Shown here one piece after another: positions 34,070 to 42,543 of a DNA stretch of 64,000 nucleotides (the stretch's first letter is position 1; every line of letters begins with the position of its first letter). Made by a program: the position numbers and the translations under genes. Origin of the DNA: Sphingomonas sp. PP-CE-3G-477 (GTDB lineage Bacteria > Pseudomonadota > Alphaproteobacteria > Sphingomonadales > Sphingomonadaceae); the NCBI RefSeq assembly GCF_003050745.1, contig NZ_QAOF01000001.1:806001-870000 (forward strand), read 5' to 3'. The notes under the pieces are model-generated. The model was not told where the DNA came from. It did not search any database and saw only the letters and a program-made list of their open reading frames with translations.

Positions 34070-35054
34070 TCGCGGCATTCCGCGTGGGCAGGAACGAGGT
34101 GCGGCGTTGCTCACCGTGCTGATGCTCGTCGCGATCATCGCGGTGATGGCGGGCGCCGCGCTGGAGAAGCTCCGGTTGTCGACCCGCCTCGCGAGCAACG
34201 CCGCGACGGGCGAGCAGGCGCGTGCCTATGCGCTGGCAGCCGAGACGATGGCGCTGACTCGCGTCTCCAACCTGCTCGCGCAAAGTCCCAAGCGCGTCAC
34301 GCTGAGTGGCGGCTGGAGCAATACGCCGTTCGGCCTGCCGGTGCCCGGCGGCTTTGCCACCGCACGTGTCCGGGACGGGGCGAACTGTTTCAACCTCAAC
34401 TCTCTCGTCGGCATGACCACCCCCGGCATGTACGTCGCGCGCGGCGACGTCCGGCCGCAGTTCGTCCGCCTGATGCGGCTGCTCGACGTGCCGGTGCAGG
34501 TCGCGGAACAGGTCGCGGCGGGCACGACCGACTGGATCGACAGCGATCAGGACCAGTCACCGATGGGGGCCGAGGACGGTGCATATCTCGGCCGCGTGCC
34601 GTCGTACCGCACCGCCGGCACGTTGATGAGCGACCCGAGCGAACTGCGCGCGATCGCGGGGATGACGCCTGAGATCTACACGAAGATCCGGCCGTGGATC
34701 TGCACGCTGCCCTTCGCCAGGCCGTCGCCGATCAACGTCAACACGCTGCTACCCGAACAGAGCGTGCTGCTGGCGATGATGTATCCCGATACGCTGTCGG
34801 TCGGTGCTGCCCAGCAACTGCTGCTGCGGCGACCGGTGCAAGGCTATGCGACCTTCGACGAAATGCAGAAGGGCGCCTCGCTGCTCGGCGCCGCCAATAT
34901 CGCGCCCGGCGCGGACGCGCAGGTGCTGTCGAAATGGTTCACGCTCGATATCGACGTGACGCTCGGCACGACACAAATGCAGGAACGTGCGCTGATCGAT
35001 GCGAACCGGCTTCCCGCGCAGCTCGTATCGCGGCAATGGGGCGAGCCATCATGA
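34056..35054 (+). CDS. gspK: Minor pseudopilin K
   Basis: GTG at 34056 gives a 332-residue product with an N-terminal prepilin-like segment ERGAALLTVLMLVAIIAVMAG that lacks Glu at +5, a recognised feature of GspK, and the large alpha-helical domain with SPINVNTLLPEQ and DWIDSDQDQSPMGAEDGAYL. GspK caps the tip complex. It overlaps gspJ upstream and gspL downstream (ATGA). Confidence 0.92.
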   Translation: MRAPDRGIPRGQERGAALLTVLMLVAIIAVMAGAALEKLRLSTRLASNAATGEQARAYALAAETMALTRVSNLLAQSPKRVTLSGGWSNTPFGLPVPGGFATARVRDGANCFNLNSLVGMTTPGMYVARGDVRPQFVRLMRLLDVPVQVAEQVAAGTTDWIDSDQDQSPMGAEDGAYLGRVPSYRTAGTLMSDPSELRAIAGMTPEIYTKIRPWICTLPFARPSPINVNTLLPEQSVLLAMMYPDTLSVGAAQQLLLRRPVQGYATFDEMQKGASLLGAANIAPGADAQVLSKWFTLDIDVTLGTTQMQERALIDANRLPAQLVSRQWGEPS

Positions 35055-36136
35055 CGACTTTGCTGTTCCTTCCCGCCGGCGAGACCGGATATCGCTGGAT
35101 GCGCGTTGCGGATGCGCGCGTGGTCGGGGAGGGGGAGGGTATTCCCGATGCGATCGACGACGAGACGATCGCGGTGGCGCCTGCCGACGCGGTGACGCTG
35201 CACTGGGCGGAACTGCCGTCGCGGTCCGCGGCGCAGGCGACGGCGGCCGCGCGTATCCTGGCGAGCGAGGCGAGCGCGTCGCCACTCGCCGAACTCCATG
35301 TCGCAGTCGGGGACGAAGGCGCGAGCGACCGACCGATCGGAGTCGTCGGTGCCGCGACGATGCGCGACTGGCTGCTGATGCTGGCGGAGGCAGGCGTCCA
35401 CCCGGTCGCCGTCATTCCCGCACCGATGCTCCTCCCGCGACCAGACGAAGGGTACGCGCGGGCGGAACTCGCTGGCAGCGGTGTCGTGCGTGGCATCTCC
35501 AGCGGGTTCGCCGACGAGGCGCGACTGACGGAGCTGGTGACCGGCGGCACCGCGCCTGCGACGATCAACCGCGATACGTTGGAGGCAGCGATCGTCGCCG
35601 CCGTCGCGTCGCCCCCGCTGGACCTTCGGCAGGGGCCGTTCGCGCGGCGGCGACGGTTCGCGATCGACTGGGGGCTGATCCGACGGCTTGCGCTATTGTC
35701 GCTGACGATCCTGGCCGTGACGCTGGCGATCTCGCTCGTCCGCATCGCGAAGTACAGCTTCGGCGCGGATGCCTTGGAGGCGGAGGCCAATACGGTGGCG
35801 GTCACCGGTTTGCCGCGCGGCGAGACGGTGGTCGACGCCAGCCGTCAGCTCGACGAACGCCTGTCGCGCGTGCGGGGGCCGGGGCTGGGCTTCACCAGCA
35901 CGACCGCGGCAGTCTTCGCGGCGGTGCGCACCACGCCGGGCACCGAAGTCACCGCGCTCGATTTTCAGGCGAACGGCGACCTGCGCCTGTCGGTTGCGGT
36001 CGAACGCGAAGCTTTGGCGACCGATCTGAAACGTGCGCTCGAATCCGCAGGCTTCTCGGTCCGCGCGGGCGTGTTCCAGGCCGCCGCCGGTCGCGTGACG
36101 GGCGAACTCACGATCAGCCCGGAGAGCGGACGATGA
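35051..36136 (+). CDS. gspL: Type II secretion protein L
   Basis: The 361-residue product has an N-terminal cytoplasmic actin-like domain that recruits GspE (MTTLLFLPAGETGYRWMRVA, then ADAVTLHWAELPSRS), one membrane helix (about 217-237, RLALLSLTILAVTLAISLV) and a periplasmic ferredoxin-like domain. The ATG overlaps the gspK stop and the stop overlaps gspM. It bridges the ATPase and the inner-membrane platform. Confidence 0.88.
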   Translation: MTTLLFLPAGETGYRWMRVADARVVGEGEGIPDAIDDETIAVAPADAVTLHWAELPSRSAAQATAAARILASEASASPLAELHVAVGDEGASDRPIGVVGAATMRDWLLMLAEAGVHPVAVIPAPMLLPRPDEGYARAELAGSGVVRGISSGFADEARLTELVTGGTAPATINRDTLEAAIVAAVASPPLDLRQGPFARRRRFAIDWGLIRRLALLSLTILAVTLAISLVRIAKYSFGADALEAEANTVAVTGLPRGETVVDASRQLDERLSRVRGPGLGFTSTTAAVFAAVRTTPGTEVTALDFQANGDLRLSVAVEREALATDLKRALESAGFSVRAGVFQAAAGRVTGELTISPESGR

Positions 36137-36609
36137 CCGGACTGAAGACGTGGTTCGAAGGTCGCTCGCTGCGGGAGCGGCGATTGCTGCTCGTGATGGC
36201 GGGGCTCGCGGTGCTGACGTTGCTCTGGGCGCTGATCATCCGCCCGGTCGGCGACGGCCTGTCGAGCGCGCGCGAACGTCACGCCGACGCCGTCACGCGG
36301 CTCGGCGAAACGCGCGCGCAAGTTGCAACGTTGCGCGATATTCAGCGGACGCGGGCCACGCCGCTGACCGGCACGCTGGCCGACGCAGTGCGCGCCGAGG
36401 CGGACCAGGCCGGCTTCGCGCTCGCCTCGCTCGATCAGGATGGCGCGAGCCGGGTGCGGGTTAGTATCCAGTCGGCTCGTCCCGCTGCACTGACCGCATG
36501 GCTGGCGCGGCTCGAACGGCTCGGCATTCTCGTCGATTCGGTGGCGATGACCGACAAGGGCGACAAGACCGTCGGCGTCGCGCTCACGTTGAAGGCACGC
36601 GCGGCATGA
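36133..36609 (+). CDS. gspM: Type II secretion protein M
   Basis: The 158-residue product has a short cytoplasmic N-terminus, one membrane helix (about 20-40, LLVMAGLAVLTLLWALII), a coiled-coil-like stretch and a small periplasmic domain. It forms heterodimers with GspL. Start overlaps gspL (ATGA) and the end overlaps gspN. Confidence 0.88.
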   Translation: MTGLKTWFEGRSLRERRLLLVMAGLAVLTLLWALIIRPVGDGLSSARERHADAVTRLGETRAQVATLRDIQRTRATPLTGTLADAVRAEADQAGFALASLDQDGASRVRVSIQSARPAALTAWLARLERLGILVDSVAMTDKGDKTVGVALTLKARAA

Positions 36610-37331
36610 GGCGGATCCGTTTGCGTACCGGCCCCGCCGCGCTGTTCGGCGCGATGCTGCTGATCGCGCTGATCGTCTTCCTGCCGATGCGCGCGGTGCT
36701 CGGCTGGGTCGGCGTCGGCGACGAGGGGCTGGTCGCGCGGCGCGTGTCGGGGACGATCTGGGGCGCGACGCTGACCGAAGCGCGGTTCGGCGATCTGGCA
36801 CTCGGCGATCTGCACGCGCGGCTATCGCCGCTGCCGCTGCTGGTCGGTCGCGCGACGATCGTCTTTGCCGGTCCCGAATCGGTGTCGGCCAAGCCGTTGC
36901 GAGGGTCGGCGAGCGTCAGTCGCCATGGCTTCGGCGTTGACCACATGACCGCCACGGTCGCGACCGGTCGGCTGTTCGCGCCGGTGCCCGTCTCCGCGCT
37001 CGACCTCGACGACGTCTCGGTCCGCTTCCGCGATGGCCAGTGCGAAGCCGCCGAGGGCCGCGTCCGCGCGACGCTGGCGGGTGACGTCGGCGGGATCACC
37101 TTGCCGCAGTCGGTGAGTGGCACCGCACGCTGCGACGGCACGGCGCTGCTGTTGCCGCTGGCGAGCCAGTCCGGGACCGAGAGCATCGCGCTCCGGATCG
37201 AGGGGGCAGGGACCTACCGCGCCGAGCTGTCGCTGCGTCCGTCCGATCCGCTGGCAGTGCAGAAGCTCGAGCAGGCGGGCTTCGTGAGCGGCCCGAACGG
37301 GTACAAGCTCGCCATCGAAGGACGTTTTTGA
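36606..37331 (+). CDS. gspN: Type II secretion protein N
   Basis: The 241-residue product has one N-terminal membrane helix (FGAMLLIALIVFLPMRAVLGW) and a beta-rich periplasmic region with VSGTIWGATLTEARFGDLALG, the characteristic GspN motif. GspN is non-essential in some systems; its exact task is unclear. It closes the uninterrupted gspC-N operon; gspO is absent. The ATG overlaps gspM. Confidence 0.88.
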   Translation: MRRIRLRTGPAALFGAMLLIALIVFLPMRAVLGWVGVGDEGLVARRVSGTIWGATLTEARFGDLALGDLHARLSPLPLLVGRATIVFAGPESVSAKPLRGSASVSRHGFGVDHMTATVATGRLFAPVPVSALDLDDVSVRFRDGQCEAAEGRVRATLAGDVGGITLPQSVSGTARCDGTALLLPLASQSGTESIALRIEGAGTYRAELSLRPSDPLAVQKLEQAGFVSGPNGYKLAIEGRF

Positions 37332-37353
37332 CGTCTTTTTGGCAAGTCGACGG

Positions 37354-37382
37354 TTGACGCCGCCCGGCGACCCCCGCTAGGG
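37354..37382 (+). promoter_or_regulatory. Candidate promoter of tRNA-His
   Basis: TTGACG (37354-37359) and CTAGGG (37377-37382) are 17 bp apart, just upstream of the tRNA; the -10 element is weak. Confidence 0.35.
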
Positions 37383-37396
37383 GGCGATGCCTACGC

Positions 37397-37474
37397 GGCG
37401 GTCGTAGTTCAATTGGTTAGAGCGTCGGCTTGTGATGCCGGATGTTGCGGGTTCAAGTCCCGTCGGTCGCCCCA
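37397..37474 (+). tRNA. tRNA-His (anticodon GUG)
   Basis: The acceptor stem GCGGTCG/CGGTCGC is preceded by the His-specific G-1 at 37397 facing C73. The anticodon stem-loop CGGC-TTGTGAT-GCCG, the GGTTCAAGTCC T-arm and the CCA end are present. Confidence 0.95.
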
Positions 37475-37585
37475 TTTTCCCATTATTCTTCCGAGCCTCC
37501 CCAACGTGAGCGCTTTGGGCTGGTAAAACCGGCCGGAAAATAATATTTCGCCTCCCGGTAATATTATTCTCCTCAGGAGCCGGCG

Positions 37586-38635
37586 ATGACAGCGGTTTGG
37601 GACCTTCCCGATTTCGACGACCACGAGGGCGTTCATGCCTTCACCGATCCCGAATCGGGCCTGCGCGCGGTGATTGCGGTGCACTCGACCAAGCTCGGGC
37701 CGGCAGCCGGTGGCGCACGCTTCTGGCATTATGCGGACAATGGCCGCGCGGTAACCGATGCGTTGCGCCTGTCGCGTGGCATGAGTTTCAAGAACGCGAT
37801 GGCGGGCCTGGAGCTTGGCGGCGGCAAGGGCGTGGTGCTCGCAGCCAAGCCCGGCGACGTCATCACGACGGCGCAGCTCGAGGCGTTCGGTCGCGCGGTC
37901 GACTCGCTCGGCGGGCGTTACGTGACGGCCGAAGACGTCGGCATGTCCGAAGACCGCATGAAGGTGATCGCCAGCCAGACGCGCTACGTCTCCGGCCTGC
38001 CGGTCGCGAGCGGCGCTGCGGGTGGCGATCCCGGTCCGTACACCGCGCTCGGCATCTATCTCGGCGTCAAGGCGGCGGCCCAGCGTGGCCTCGGCGCGAC
38101 CGACATGAAGGGCGTGCGCGTCGCGATCCAGGGCGTCGGTTCGGTCGGCGGCGGGCTCGCTCGGTTGCTGGCCAAGGACGGCGCGGTGCTGACGCTGGCG
38201 GACGTCGACGAGGGTCGTGCGCAGAAGCTGGCGGCTGAGCTCGGCGCGACCGCGGTGGCGGCCGAGGCCATCCTGACGACCGAAGCGGATATCTTCAGCC
38301 CGAACGCGCTGGGTGCGATCCTGACCGAGATGTCGATCGCGGCGCTGAAGGCGAAGGTCGTCGCGGGCGGCGCGAACAACCAGCTTAGCGTCCGTGAGGA
38401 TGGCGCGCGGCTGCATGCTCGCGGGATCCTGTATGCGCCGGATTACGTGATCAACGCAGGCGGGATCATCAATGTCGGCCTGGAGTATCTGGGTCACGGC
38501 GACGAGGCCGAGGTGAAGGCCCGGATCGCGCGCATCCCCGAGCGTTTGATCGAGGTCTGGAACGAGAGCGACCGTACTGGCCAGCCAGCCTCGGACGTGT
38601 CGGACTCGATCGCAAAGCGCCTGATCGGCCGGTAA
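37586..38635 (+). CDS. Leucine dehydrogenase-like Glu/Leu/Phe/Val dehydrogenase
   Basis: The 349-residue enzyme has the substrate domain with LGPAAGGARFWHY and the catalytic lysine in GLELGGGKGVV, and an NAD-binding Rossmann domain with GVGSVGGGLARLL near residue 187. It oxidatively deaminates a branched-chain or aromatic amino acid with NAD+. Leucine/valine versus phenylalanine preference cannot be settled by eye. ATG at 37586 follows CAGGAG. It is a single-gene unit after tRNA-His. Confidence 0.85.
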   Translation: MTAVWDLPDFDDHEGVHAFTDPESGLRAVIAVHSTKLGPAAGGARFWHYADNGRAVTDALRLSRGMSFKNAMAGLELGGGKGVVLAAKPGDVITTAQLEAFGRAVDSLGGRYVTAEDVGMSEDRMKVIASQTRYVSGLPVASGAAGGDPGPYTALGIYLGVKAAAQRGLGATDMKGVRVAIQGVGSVGGGLARLLAKDGAVLTLADVDEGRAQKLAAELGATAVAAEAILTTEADIFSPNALGAILTEMSIAALKAKVVAGGANNQLSVREDGARLHARGILYAPDYVINAGGIINVGLEYLGHGDEAEVKARIARIPERLIEVWNESDRTGQPASDVSDSIAKRLIGR

Positions 38636-38640
38636 CGGTC

Positions 38641-38775
38641 CTTCTCCCCTCCGGGGAGAAGGTGGCTCAAAGTGCCGGATGAGGGGTGGTTGGGGTAAAC
38701 GACCCGAGCCTCACTCCCCCTCACCTTCCCACCGCAAGTGCGGCGGGCCCCTCCCTCTCCCCTATGGGGAGAGGG
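38641..38775. repeat. Long palindromic repeat, family D
   Basis: About 135 bp starting CTTCTCCCCTCCGGGGAGAA, containing TGAGGGGTGGTTGG and CCGCAAGTGCGGCGGG and ending CCCTATGGGGAGAGGG. The same core layout as 4598-4736. It separates the dehydrogenase from the ccm operon. Confidence 0.75.
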
Positions 38776-38813
38776 TCTCAAGTCCAAGGTGACAGCCTCG
38801 TATTGTTGCCATA

Positions 38814-39551
38814 GTGGTACCACCAGTGGCCACCCTACACGCCTTCGCAAATCCGGCACGCTTTCTGAAGATCGCCAAGCCTTTGACGCCTGCGCTCTTT
38901 TGGCTTGGCGTTGCATTCATCGTGCTCGGCTGCTGGGCAGGCCTGACGCAGACCCCGCCCGACTATCTTCAGGGCGAGACCGTCCGCATCCTCTACATCC
39001 ACGTCCCCGCCGCCTGGCTCGGCATGGGCGGGTGGAGCGGGATCGCGATCTCCAGCATCGCGTTCCTCGTCTGGCGCCACCCGCTAGCCAGCGTCGCCGC
39101 GCGCGCGGTTGCGCTGCCGGGTGCGGTGTTTGCGGCGCTATGTCTCATGACGGGCTCGATCTGGGGACGGCCGACCTGGGGAACGTGGTGGCAATGGGAC
39201 GGCCGGTTGACCTCGATGCTGCTGCTGTTCTTCGTCTATCTCGGCTACATGGTGCTCGCGAAGGCGGATGCGGATCGTGGCGGCGACGGGCGCGTGCCGG
39301 CGCTGTACGGGATCGCCGGGTCGGTGCTGCTGCCGATCATCCGCTATTCGGTGGTGTGGTGGAACACGCTGCACCAGGGGCCGAGCATCGGGCTGACCAA
39401 GTCCACGATCGATGGCTCGATCCTGTGGCCGCTGCCGATCATGCTGGCCGGCTTTACCTTCGTGTTCGCGGGAATAGTCCTGATGCGGATGCGGACGATG
39501 CTGGCCGTTGCGAAATCCGAGGCGCGCATGCGCAGGATGGCGAGATCGTGA
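38814..39551 (+). CDS. ccmC: Heme exporter/ligase protein CcmC
   Basis: The 245-residue inner-membrane protein has six hydrophobic segments, the tryptophan-rich heme-handling motif WGTWWQWDGRLTS and the flanking histidines (ILYIHVPAAW; WWNTLHQGPS). It presents heme to CcmE. GTG at 38814 or 38826 could be the start; neither has a clear ribosome site. First gene of ccmC-D-E-F-G-H-I. The ABC subunits ccmA and ccmB are not upstream as they are in many operons. Confidence 0.93.
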   Translation: MVPPVATLHAFANPARFLKIAKPLTPALFWLGVAFIVLGCWAGLTQTPPDYLQGETVRILYIHVPAAWLGMGGWSGIAISSIAFLVWRHPLASVAARAVALPGAVFAALCLMTGSIWGRPTWGTWWQWDGRLTSMLLLFFVYLGYMVLAKADADRGGDGRVPALYGIAGSVLLPIIRYSVVWWNTLHQGPSIGLTKSTIDGSILWPLPIMLAGFTFVFAGIVLMRMRTMLAVAKSEARMRRMARS

Positions 39552-39561
39552 AGGTGGCCGC

Positions 39562-39666
39562 ATGAGCCCCTGGCCGTTCGTGACTGCCGCGTATGTCGTG
39601 ACGCTGGGAGGCGGCGCGATCATTGCGTTGCTAAGCTATCTGGCGATGCGTAGGTCCGAGAAATGA
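39562..39666 (+). CDS. ccmD: Heme exporter protein CcmD (34 aa)
   Basis: The 34-residue product MSPWPFVTAAYVVTLGGG and its following hydrophobic helix, ending RRSEK, has the size and layout of CcmD, the small membrane protein that aids release of holo-CcmE. It starts 10 bases after ccmC and overlaps ccmE by four bases. Identification rests on size and position. Confidence 0.85.
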   Translation: MSPWPFVTAAYVVTLGGGAIIALLSYLAMRRSEK

Positions 39667-40109
39667 AGGCCAAGCATCAACGCTTGACGCTGGCATTGCT
39701 TGCGCTTGGCGCCGTCGTGGTTGCAGGGCTGCTCGCGCTGTCCGCATTGAAGGATCAGGCCGCATTCTTCTATGCGCCCTCCGACGTGCGTCGCGACGGC
39801 CTTCCGCTTGGCCGTGCGGTTCGGCTCGGCGGGATGGTGGCGGGCGGGTCCTTAAAGCGCGCCGCGGACGGCGTGACCGTGCAGTTCGTCGTCACCGACG
39901 GACAGGCGACCACGCCGGTAGTCTTCGCGGGCATCGTCCCTAACCTGTTCCGCGAAAAATCGGGCGTCGTCGCCGAAGGCCAGTTCCAGCCCAACGGCAG
40001 CTTCGTAGCGTCGAACCTGCTCGCCAAGCACGATGAAAAATACATGCCGCCGGAGATGGCCGGCAAGATGCACGAGACCAAGACGCTCGAACCGGACGCC
40101 AAGCAATGA
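39663..40109 (+). CDS. ccmE: Heme chaperone CcmE
   Basis: The 148-residue product has one N-terminal membrane anchor (about 9-27) and an OB-fold periplasmic domain. The covalent heme ligand is the His in LLAKHDEKYMPPEM, with the conserved HxxxY pattern. It carries heme from CcmC to the CcmF/H ligase. Four-base overlaps join it to ccmD and ccmF. Confidence 0.95.
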   Translation: MKAKHQRLTLALLALGAVVVAGLLALSALKDQAAFFYAPSDVRRDGLPLGRAVRLGGMVAGGSLKRAADGVTVQFVVTDGQATTPVVFAGIVPNLFREKSGVVAEGQFQPNGSFVASNLLAKHDEKYMPPEMAGKMHETKTLEPDAKQ

Positions 40110-42019
40110 TCGCCGAAGCAGGCCTAGCCGCGCTCTGGTTCGCGGGCGCGCTCGCGGCGTTGCAACTGGTGATGGCAGCGATCGGCATCGCGCGCGGCCG
40201 TGAAGACGTTGCGGCAGCGGTGCGGCCTGTGGCGATCGTGCAAGGCCTGCTCGCCCTGCTGGCGATGGCGCTACTAATCGAGCTGTTCCTCGACTCCGAC
40301 ATGTCCGTGAAACTGGTCGTCGAGAACAGCCATTCCGCCAAGCCGTGGCTCTACAAGTTCGCCGGCGCCTGGGGGAACCACGAAGGCTCGATGCTGCTCT
40401 GGGTGACGATCCTCGGGCTGGCCGGCGGGGCGGTGGCGATATTCGAGCGCTCGCTGCCCGAACGCACGCTCACCGCCACGCTCGGCGCGCAGGCGACGAT
40501 CGCGCTCGGCTTCTACGCGTTCCTGCTGTTCTCCTCGAACCCGTTCGCGCGATTGAACCCCGCCGCGGCCGACGGTCTCGGCCTCAACCCGCTGTTGCAG
40601 GACCCCGGCTTGGCGTTCCATCCGCCGACGCTCTACACGGGCTATGTCGGCCTCTCGGTTGCGTTCTCGTTCGCGGTCGGCGCGCTCGTCACACGCGACG
40701 TCGGCCCGGCGTTCGCGAAGGCGATGCGCCCCTGGGTGCTGATCGCGTGGATATTCCTGACGCTCGGCATCACCGCCGGATCGTACTGGGCGTATTACGA
40801 GCTCGGCTGGGGCGGTTGGTGGTTCTGGGACCCGGTGGAGAACGCCTCGCTGATGCCGTGGCTCGCCGCCACCGCTTTGCTCCATTCGGTGACCGTGCTC
40901 GCGACCCGCGACGGTTTGCGCGCATGGACGATCATGCTGGCGGTGGTCGCGTTCTCGATGTCGATGATCGGCACGTTTTTAGTGCGCTCGGGCATCCTGA
41001 CGAGCGTGCACGCGTTCGCGGTCGACCCGGAGCGGGGCGCGTTCATCCTGGCATTGCTCGCGATCTACATCGGTGGCGCACTCGCGCTGTTCGCCGCGCG
41101 GATCGGCACCGTCCGCGCGGGCACCACCTTCGATCCGATCAGCCGCGAGGGCGGGCTGGTCGCGAACAACCTGCTGTTGTCGGTGATCCTCGGCATCGTC
41201 CTGATCGGTACGCTCTACCCCATCGTCGCGGCGAGCTTCGGCGTGCAGTTGTCGGTCGGGCCGCCGTTCTTCAACAAGGCGGCGGGGCCGATCGCGCTGC
41301 TGCTGGTTGCGGTAATGGCCGTCGGTCCGTTGCTGCGCTGGCGGCGGGATGATGCGAAGGCCGTGCTGCGCCGCGTGATGCTGCCGATCGGTGCGACGTT
41401 GCTTGCGGCGATCGCGTTGCTGTTCGTCTGGCCGGGCTTGCTCCCCTGGGCCGGGCTGTCGCTAGCCGCTGGTCTTGCCGTCGCCAGCGTCGCGCCTCTG
41501 TGGAAGCGCAACCTTAGGCGCACGCCGCTGTTCACCTACGGCATGGTCATCGCGCATCTCGGCATCGCGGTAAGCCTCGCCGGGATGGCGTCGGACAGCG
41601 CCTTCACCAAGGAAACGCTGGTCGCGGTGCGCGCGGGCGAGCCGGCGCGGGTCGGGCCGTACACCGTGACGCTCGACGGCATTTCGCCGGTGATCGGCGA
41701 GAACTGGTCGGCCCTCGAAGCCCGCCTGACCGCGACGCGTGGTAGCAGCGAGAGCATTCTGCGCCCGCAACTCCGCTTCTTCGCCAACCCGCCGACAAGC
41801 ACGAACGAGTCCGCCATCCTGACGGTGCTCGACGGCCAGCTCTACACCGTACTCGGCCAGCCGGACGGGCAGGGGCGGTGGCAGCTTCGCCTGTGGTGGA
41901 AGCCTTTCGTGACGCTGATCTGGTTCGGCGGGGTGCTGATCGCGCTCGGCGGTATGCTGTCGCTGCTCGGCCGGGTGCGGCGCGGGCGACGTGCCGCGAT
42001 ACGGGCTGAATGGGCATGA
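40106..42019 (+). CDS. ccmF: Cytochrome c heme lyase subunit CcmF
   Basis: The 637-residue inner-membrane protein has about 14-15 hydrophobic segments, the CcmF motif GNHEGSMLLWVTILG and the WWD-type heme motif WGGWWFWDPVENASLMPW. It ligates heme to apocytochrome CxxCH sites on the periplasmic side. Length is normal. Overlaps ccmE and ccmG. Confidence 0.95.
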   Translation: MIAEAGLAALWFAGALAALQLVMAAIGIARGREDVAAAVRPVAIVQGLLALLAMALLIELFLDSDMSVKLVVENSHSAKPWLYKFAGAWGNHEGSMLLWVTILGLAGGAVAIFERSLPERTLTATLGAQATIALGFYAFLLFSSNPFARLNPAAADGLGLNPLLQDPGLAFHPPTLYTGYVGLSVAFSFAVGALVTRDVGPAFAKAMRPWVLIAWIFLTLGITAGSYWAYYELGWGGWWFWDPVENASLMPWLAATALLHSVTVLATRDGLRAWTIMLAVVAFSMSMIGTFLVRSGILTSVHAFAVDPERGAFILALLAIYIGGALALFAARIGTVRAGTTFDPISREGGLVANNLLLSVILGIVLIGTLYPIVAASFGVQLSVGPPFFNKAAGPIALLLVAVMAVGPLLRWRRDDAKAVLRRVMLPIGATLLAAIALLFVWPGLLPWAGLSLAAGLAVASVAPLWKRNLRRTPLFTYGMVIAHLGIAVSLAGMASDSAFTKETLVAVRAGEPARVGPYTVTLDGISPVIGENWSALEARLTATRGSSESILRPQLRFFANPPTSTNESAILTVLDGQLYTVLGQPDGQGRWQLRLWWKPFVTLIWFGGVLIALGGMLSLLGRVRRGRRAAIRAEWA

Positions 42020-42543
42020 AGCGGTTCGCACTCTGGGTGCCTCTGGCGATTTTCGCGCTGCTGTTCGCGGTGGTGGCGAGCGGGCTGTTCCGGCCCGCGG
42101 AGAAGGTGGTGCGATCGGCGATGGTCGGCAAGCCGCTCCCCGATTTCGCGCTGCCGGCGATGGTCCCCGGCAAGCCGGGCCTCACTAGCGCGTCGTTCCG
42201 GCAGGGCAAGCCGCGGTTGCTCAACGTATTCGCGAGCTGGTGCATCCCGTGCATCGCCGAGGCGCCGCAACTGATGCGTCTGAAAGCGATGGGCGTACCG
42301 ATTGACGCGATCGCGATCCGCGACACTGCACCGGCGATCGCCGGGTTCTTGCGCCGCAACGGCGATCCGTACGAGCGTATCGGCAGCGATCGGGCCAGCC
42401 AGGTGCAACTGGCGCTCGGCTCGTCAGGCGTGCCGGAGACGTTCGTGATAGACGGCCGCGGGATCGTCGTGAAGCAGATCATCGGCGATATCCGGCCTGA
42501 GAATGTTGCCGAGATCGTGCAAGCCGTGAAGGACGCGCGGTGA
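42016..42543 (+). CDS. ccmG: Thiol:disulfide oxidoreductase CcmG/DsbE
   Basis: The product (175 residues from the ATG at 42016, which forms an ATGA overlap with ccmF; an ATG at 42010 adds two) has an N-terminal anchor and a thioredoxin fold with active site WCIPC and the cis-Pro region GVPETFVID. It keeps apocytochrome cysteines reduced for heme attachment. The reading frame ends in a GTGA overlap with ccmH. Confidence 0.93.
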   Translation: MKRFALWVPLAIFALLFAVVASGLFRPAEKVVRSAMVGKPLPDFALPAMVPGKPGLTSASFRQGKPRLLNVFASWCIPCIAEAPQLMRLKAMGVPIDAIAIRDTAPAIAGFLRRNGDPYERIGSDRASQVQLALGSSGVPETFVIDGRGIVVKQIIGDIRPENVAEIVQAVKDAR

